Shown here piece by piece: positions 13,857 to 15,034 of a stretch of 15,034 nt of DNA; the stretch's first letter is position 1; each line of letters begins with the position of its first letter. The stretch is from Methanosarcinaceae archaeon UBA470 (GTDB lineage: Archaea; Halobacteriota; Methanosarcinia; Methanosarcinales; Methanosarcinaceae). Both the position numbers and the translations under genes were made by a program. The notes below the pieces were generated by a model that was given only the letters and a program-made list of their open reading frames with translations, was not told where the DNA came from and searched no databases. The stretch spans positions 1 to 15,034 of the forward strand of contig DAKU01000038.1 in assembly GCA_002508425.1 (NCBI GenBank), in the 5' to 3' direction.

Positions 13857-14759
13857 TTACAATAGCTTCGGAATGTATCTTATATATTCTTCTTTGATTT
13901 GTTCTGTCAGCTCATCCGGCTCCAAGTATGACCTTGTCCATGCTTTTGCTTTCAAGCTATCGCCTCTTAATATCATGAGGCATGTCCCATCCATACCTGC
14001 AGCATAGAGATGGTGAGTAAACCATTTCCTGAAGCAGTGGCATGTGAGGCGTTTCTCAAGAGGACCATTTGGTTCATGGAGGCCAAGAGGTTCAGCATAA
14101 TATGCTAGAACTTCATTTGTATAGTCCTTGTGGATCTTGCCTCCTCCGAATGTAGTAACCCAGAACCATGGACTAGTTTCATGTTTTGCCCTCCATCTCT
14201 TATATTCCATCAAGACGTCATGCAATTCATCATCTATCGGGAGGACGCGGTTATTACGCTTAGCTTTTTGGGGGTAGATTATTTCATTTCGCCGCAAGTC
14301 TATGTTTTCATCCTTGAGACATAGATACTCATCACGCCTTACACCATGTTTTGCAAGAGTCAGAAGCATGGCTTGTTCACGGATAGGTTCAATGGAGCCT
14401 ATGAGCTGTTTCATAGATTTGACACTTAAGAGCTGCCTACGATCATTTTTGATTGGTTTATCAAGATATCTTCTCCGGAATGGGAGAATGGGATTTGTCT
14501 CTGCCATTTCTTCGTATATCAGGAAATCATAGAAGGTGCTAAGTGTTGAAAAACACGTCTTGAGAGTGGCTATTTTCAATTCCCTCTTCTGCAAGTGGCT
14601 CAAGAAATCCCTCAGATCGTGCTTACTTACAAGTCCCGGATCCGGAAAGAGATTAAGGAACTCTTTTACAATTCCTCTATAACTCTCAAGAGTGTGCTTA
14701 GTTCGACCTCTTGTTTGACAATCGAAGATAAAAGCTTCTATTAATTCCGTTTTTTCCAT
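13857..14759 (-). CDS. Tyrosine recombinase (integrase) next to a tRNA gene
   Basis: From the ATG at 14759 the protein has 300 residues with the two-domain integrase build. An N-terminal SAM-like core-binding domain (about 1-90, with TKHTLESYRGIVKEF) precedes a catalytic domain with Arg141 in KHGVRRDEYL, Lys167 in the QKAKRNNRVLPI hairpin, His241 and Arg244 in CHCFRKWFTHHL, and nucleophile Tyr278 in RSYLEPDE. Asp267 (LRGDS) stands where many relatives have His. The frame is open up to 14945, but that stretch is AT-rich and would add an implausible membrane segment. GGTGG, five bases before the ATG at 14759, supports the shorter start. The gene starts 260 bases from the 3' end of a minus-strand tRNA, the usual place for an element's integrase, so it probably catalyses insertion at that tRNA. 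It is not similar to the short recombinase at 4987-5553. Confidence 0.88.
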   Translation of the reverse strand: MEKTELIEAFIFDCQTRGRTKHTLESYRGIVKEFLNLFPDPGLVSKHDLRDFLSHLQKRELKIATLKTCFSTLSTFYDFLIYEEMAETNPILPFRRRYLDKPIKNDRRQLLSVKSMKQLIGSIEPIREQAMLLTLAKHGVRRDEYLCLKDENIDLRRNEIIYPQKAKRNNRVLPIDDELHDVLMEYKRWRAKHETSPWFWVTTFGGGKIHKDYTNEVLAYYAEPLGLHEPNGPLEKRLTCHCFRKWFTHHLYAAGMDGTCLMILRGDSLKAKAWTRSYLEPDELTEQIKEEYIRYIPKLL

Positions 14760-14791
14760 CTGTTCCACCGAGGAAGTATAATAAAGAACAG

Positions 14792-14801
14792 TATTAATAT
14801 A
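14792..14801 (-). promoter_or_regulatory. Possible TATA box of the integrase gene
   Basis: On the minus strand TATATTAATA lies about 38 bases before the integrase ATG. It would give a leader of roughly a dozen bases that just includes the GGTGG ribosome binding site. The surrounding sequence (14760-14945) is A/T-rich throughout, so other boxes are possible. Confidence 0.35.
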
Positions 14802-14987
14802 CTTTTCGATGTATTTGAATACTGTATAAGCTAAAATTAAGAGACTAGTTAAAAGATAGATCAATAACGATAATATAAACCGATATGCGCTAATTAAACA
14901 TATATAATACTGTCTTTTATATTTGTAAATTGTGAAAAACAACATCTGTAGCCTGAAAAAAGGAGGTAAAAATGCTGTAAGATACTT

Positions 14988-14994
14988 AAAAAAA
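14988..14994 (-). terminator. Poly-T terminator of the tRNA gene
   Basis: On the minus strand seven consecutive T lie 25-31 bases past the tRNA 3' end, with a further T-run nearby at about 14956-14961. Oligo-T tracts terminate stable RNA genes in archaea. Confidence 0.45.
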
Positions 14995-15018
14995 TCGATA
15001 TCAGGAAAGGTAGGTTAG

Positions 15019-15034
15019 TGCTCCGGTCGGGATT
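15019..15034 (-). tRNA. 3' end of a tRNA gene, probably tRNA-Glu (partial)
   Basis: On the minus strand the last bases read AAT, CCCGA, CCGGAGC, A. These fit the end of a T-loop, the 3' side of the T-stem, the seven-base 3' acceptor strand and the discriminator base. A CCA is not encoded (CTA follows), as is common in archaea. The implied acceptor start is GCTCCGG, which I associate with archaeal tRNA-Glu. The anticodon is outside the window, so the identity is a guess, but the tRNA nature is well supported by a neighbouring integrase gene. Confidence 0.65.

Noticed and set aside
14760..14945. 62-residue hydrophobic N-terminal extension of the integrase
   Set aside because: It is AT-rich, would put a membrane helix in front of a DNA recombinase, and a good GGTGG ribosome binding site supports the start at 14759.
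14961..14980. Strong AGGAGGT followed by ATG on the plus strand near the right edge
   Set aside because: The frame is ATG CTG TAA, so nothing is encoded. On the minus strand the region is the T-rich stretch after the tRNA.
1..15034. CRISPR array or other regularly spaced repeats
   Set aside because: No set of three or more evenly spaced repeats was seen. The only near-identical repeats are the paired palindromes and the 24-base duplication.

Overview
The window looks like a moderately AT-rich stretch of a methanogenic archaeon of the order Methanosarcinales. The indications are a DUF1699 protein (a family I associate with these methanogens), an archaeal-type DUF234 ATPase, an HTH_45 winged-helix regulator, archaeal TATA-like boxes 22-27 nt before several start codons, and GGAGG/GGTG ribosome binding sites. 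It is an accessory, patchy region: intact sensory and transport genes alternate with gene fragments, two unrelated tyrosine recombinases and a tRNA end at the right edge.

Left part (1-2502): a 5'-truncated fragment of a Schlafen/AlbA_2-type (COG2865) regulator runs off the left edge on the minus strand. Next is an intact DUF234 ATPase (minus). Divergent from it is a 67-residue stub of a second copy of the same family, followed by a short unrecognised frame. Then comes an orphan methyl-accepting chemotaxis protein (2766-4835) with a double Cache sensor, closed by a strong hairpin.

Middle part (4987-7758): a catalytic-domain-only tyrosine recombinase (minus) has two near-identical palindromes at its 5' end. 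A DUF1699 gene (plus) follows and converges on a soluble REC-PAS-histidine kinase (minus). The 650-base gap after the kinase (7759-8408) holds no large gene, but it has three stem-loops, two TATA-like boxes and a 45-codon open frame with a Shine-Dalgarno sequence.

Right-centre (8409-11669): a tight three-gene operon encodes a MacB/LolD-type ABC ATPase, a secreted C-terminally anchored protein with Ig-like COG1361 repeats, and a MacB/FtsX-type permease. It probably acts as one envelope machine in which the COG1361 protein takes the place of an external adaptor. Behind its terminator hairpin lies an AT-rich, translationally coupled pair (11776-12710): a roughly seven-segment membrane protein and an HTH_45 DNA-binding protein, a candidate membrane-sensor/regulator module.

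Right end (12711-15034): degraded sequence, an unrecognised basic open frame without a start codon, a prepilin-peptidase gene broken by an apparent loss of one GA dinucleotide, and a full-length tyrosine recombinase (minus) whose start lies 260 bases from the 3' end of a minus-strand tRNA (probably tRNA-Glu). This is the usual layout of an element integrated at a tRNA 3' end and suggests that at least the right end of the window is integrated DNA. I did not see a second copy of the tRNA end in the window, so the element cannot be bounded from this sequence.
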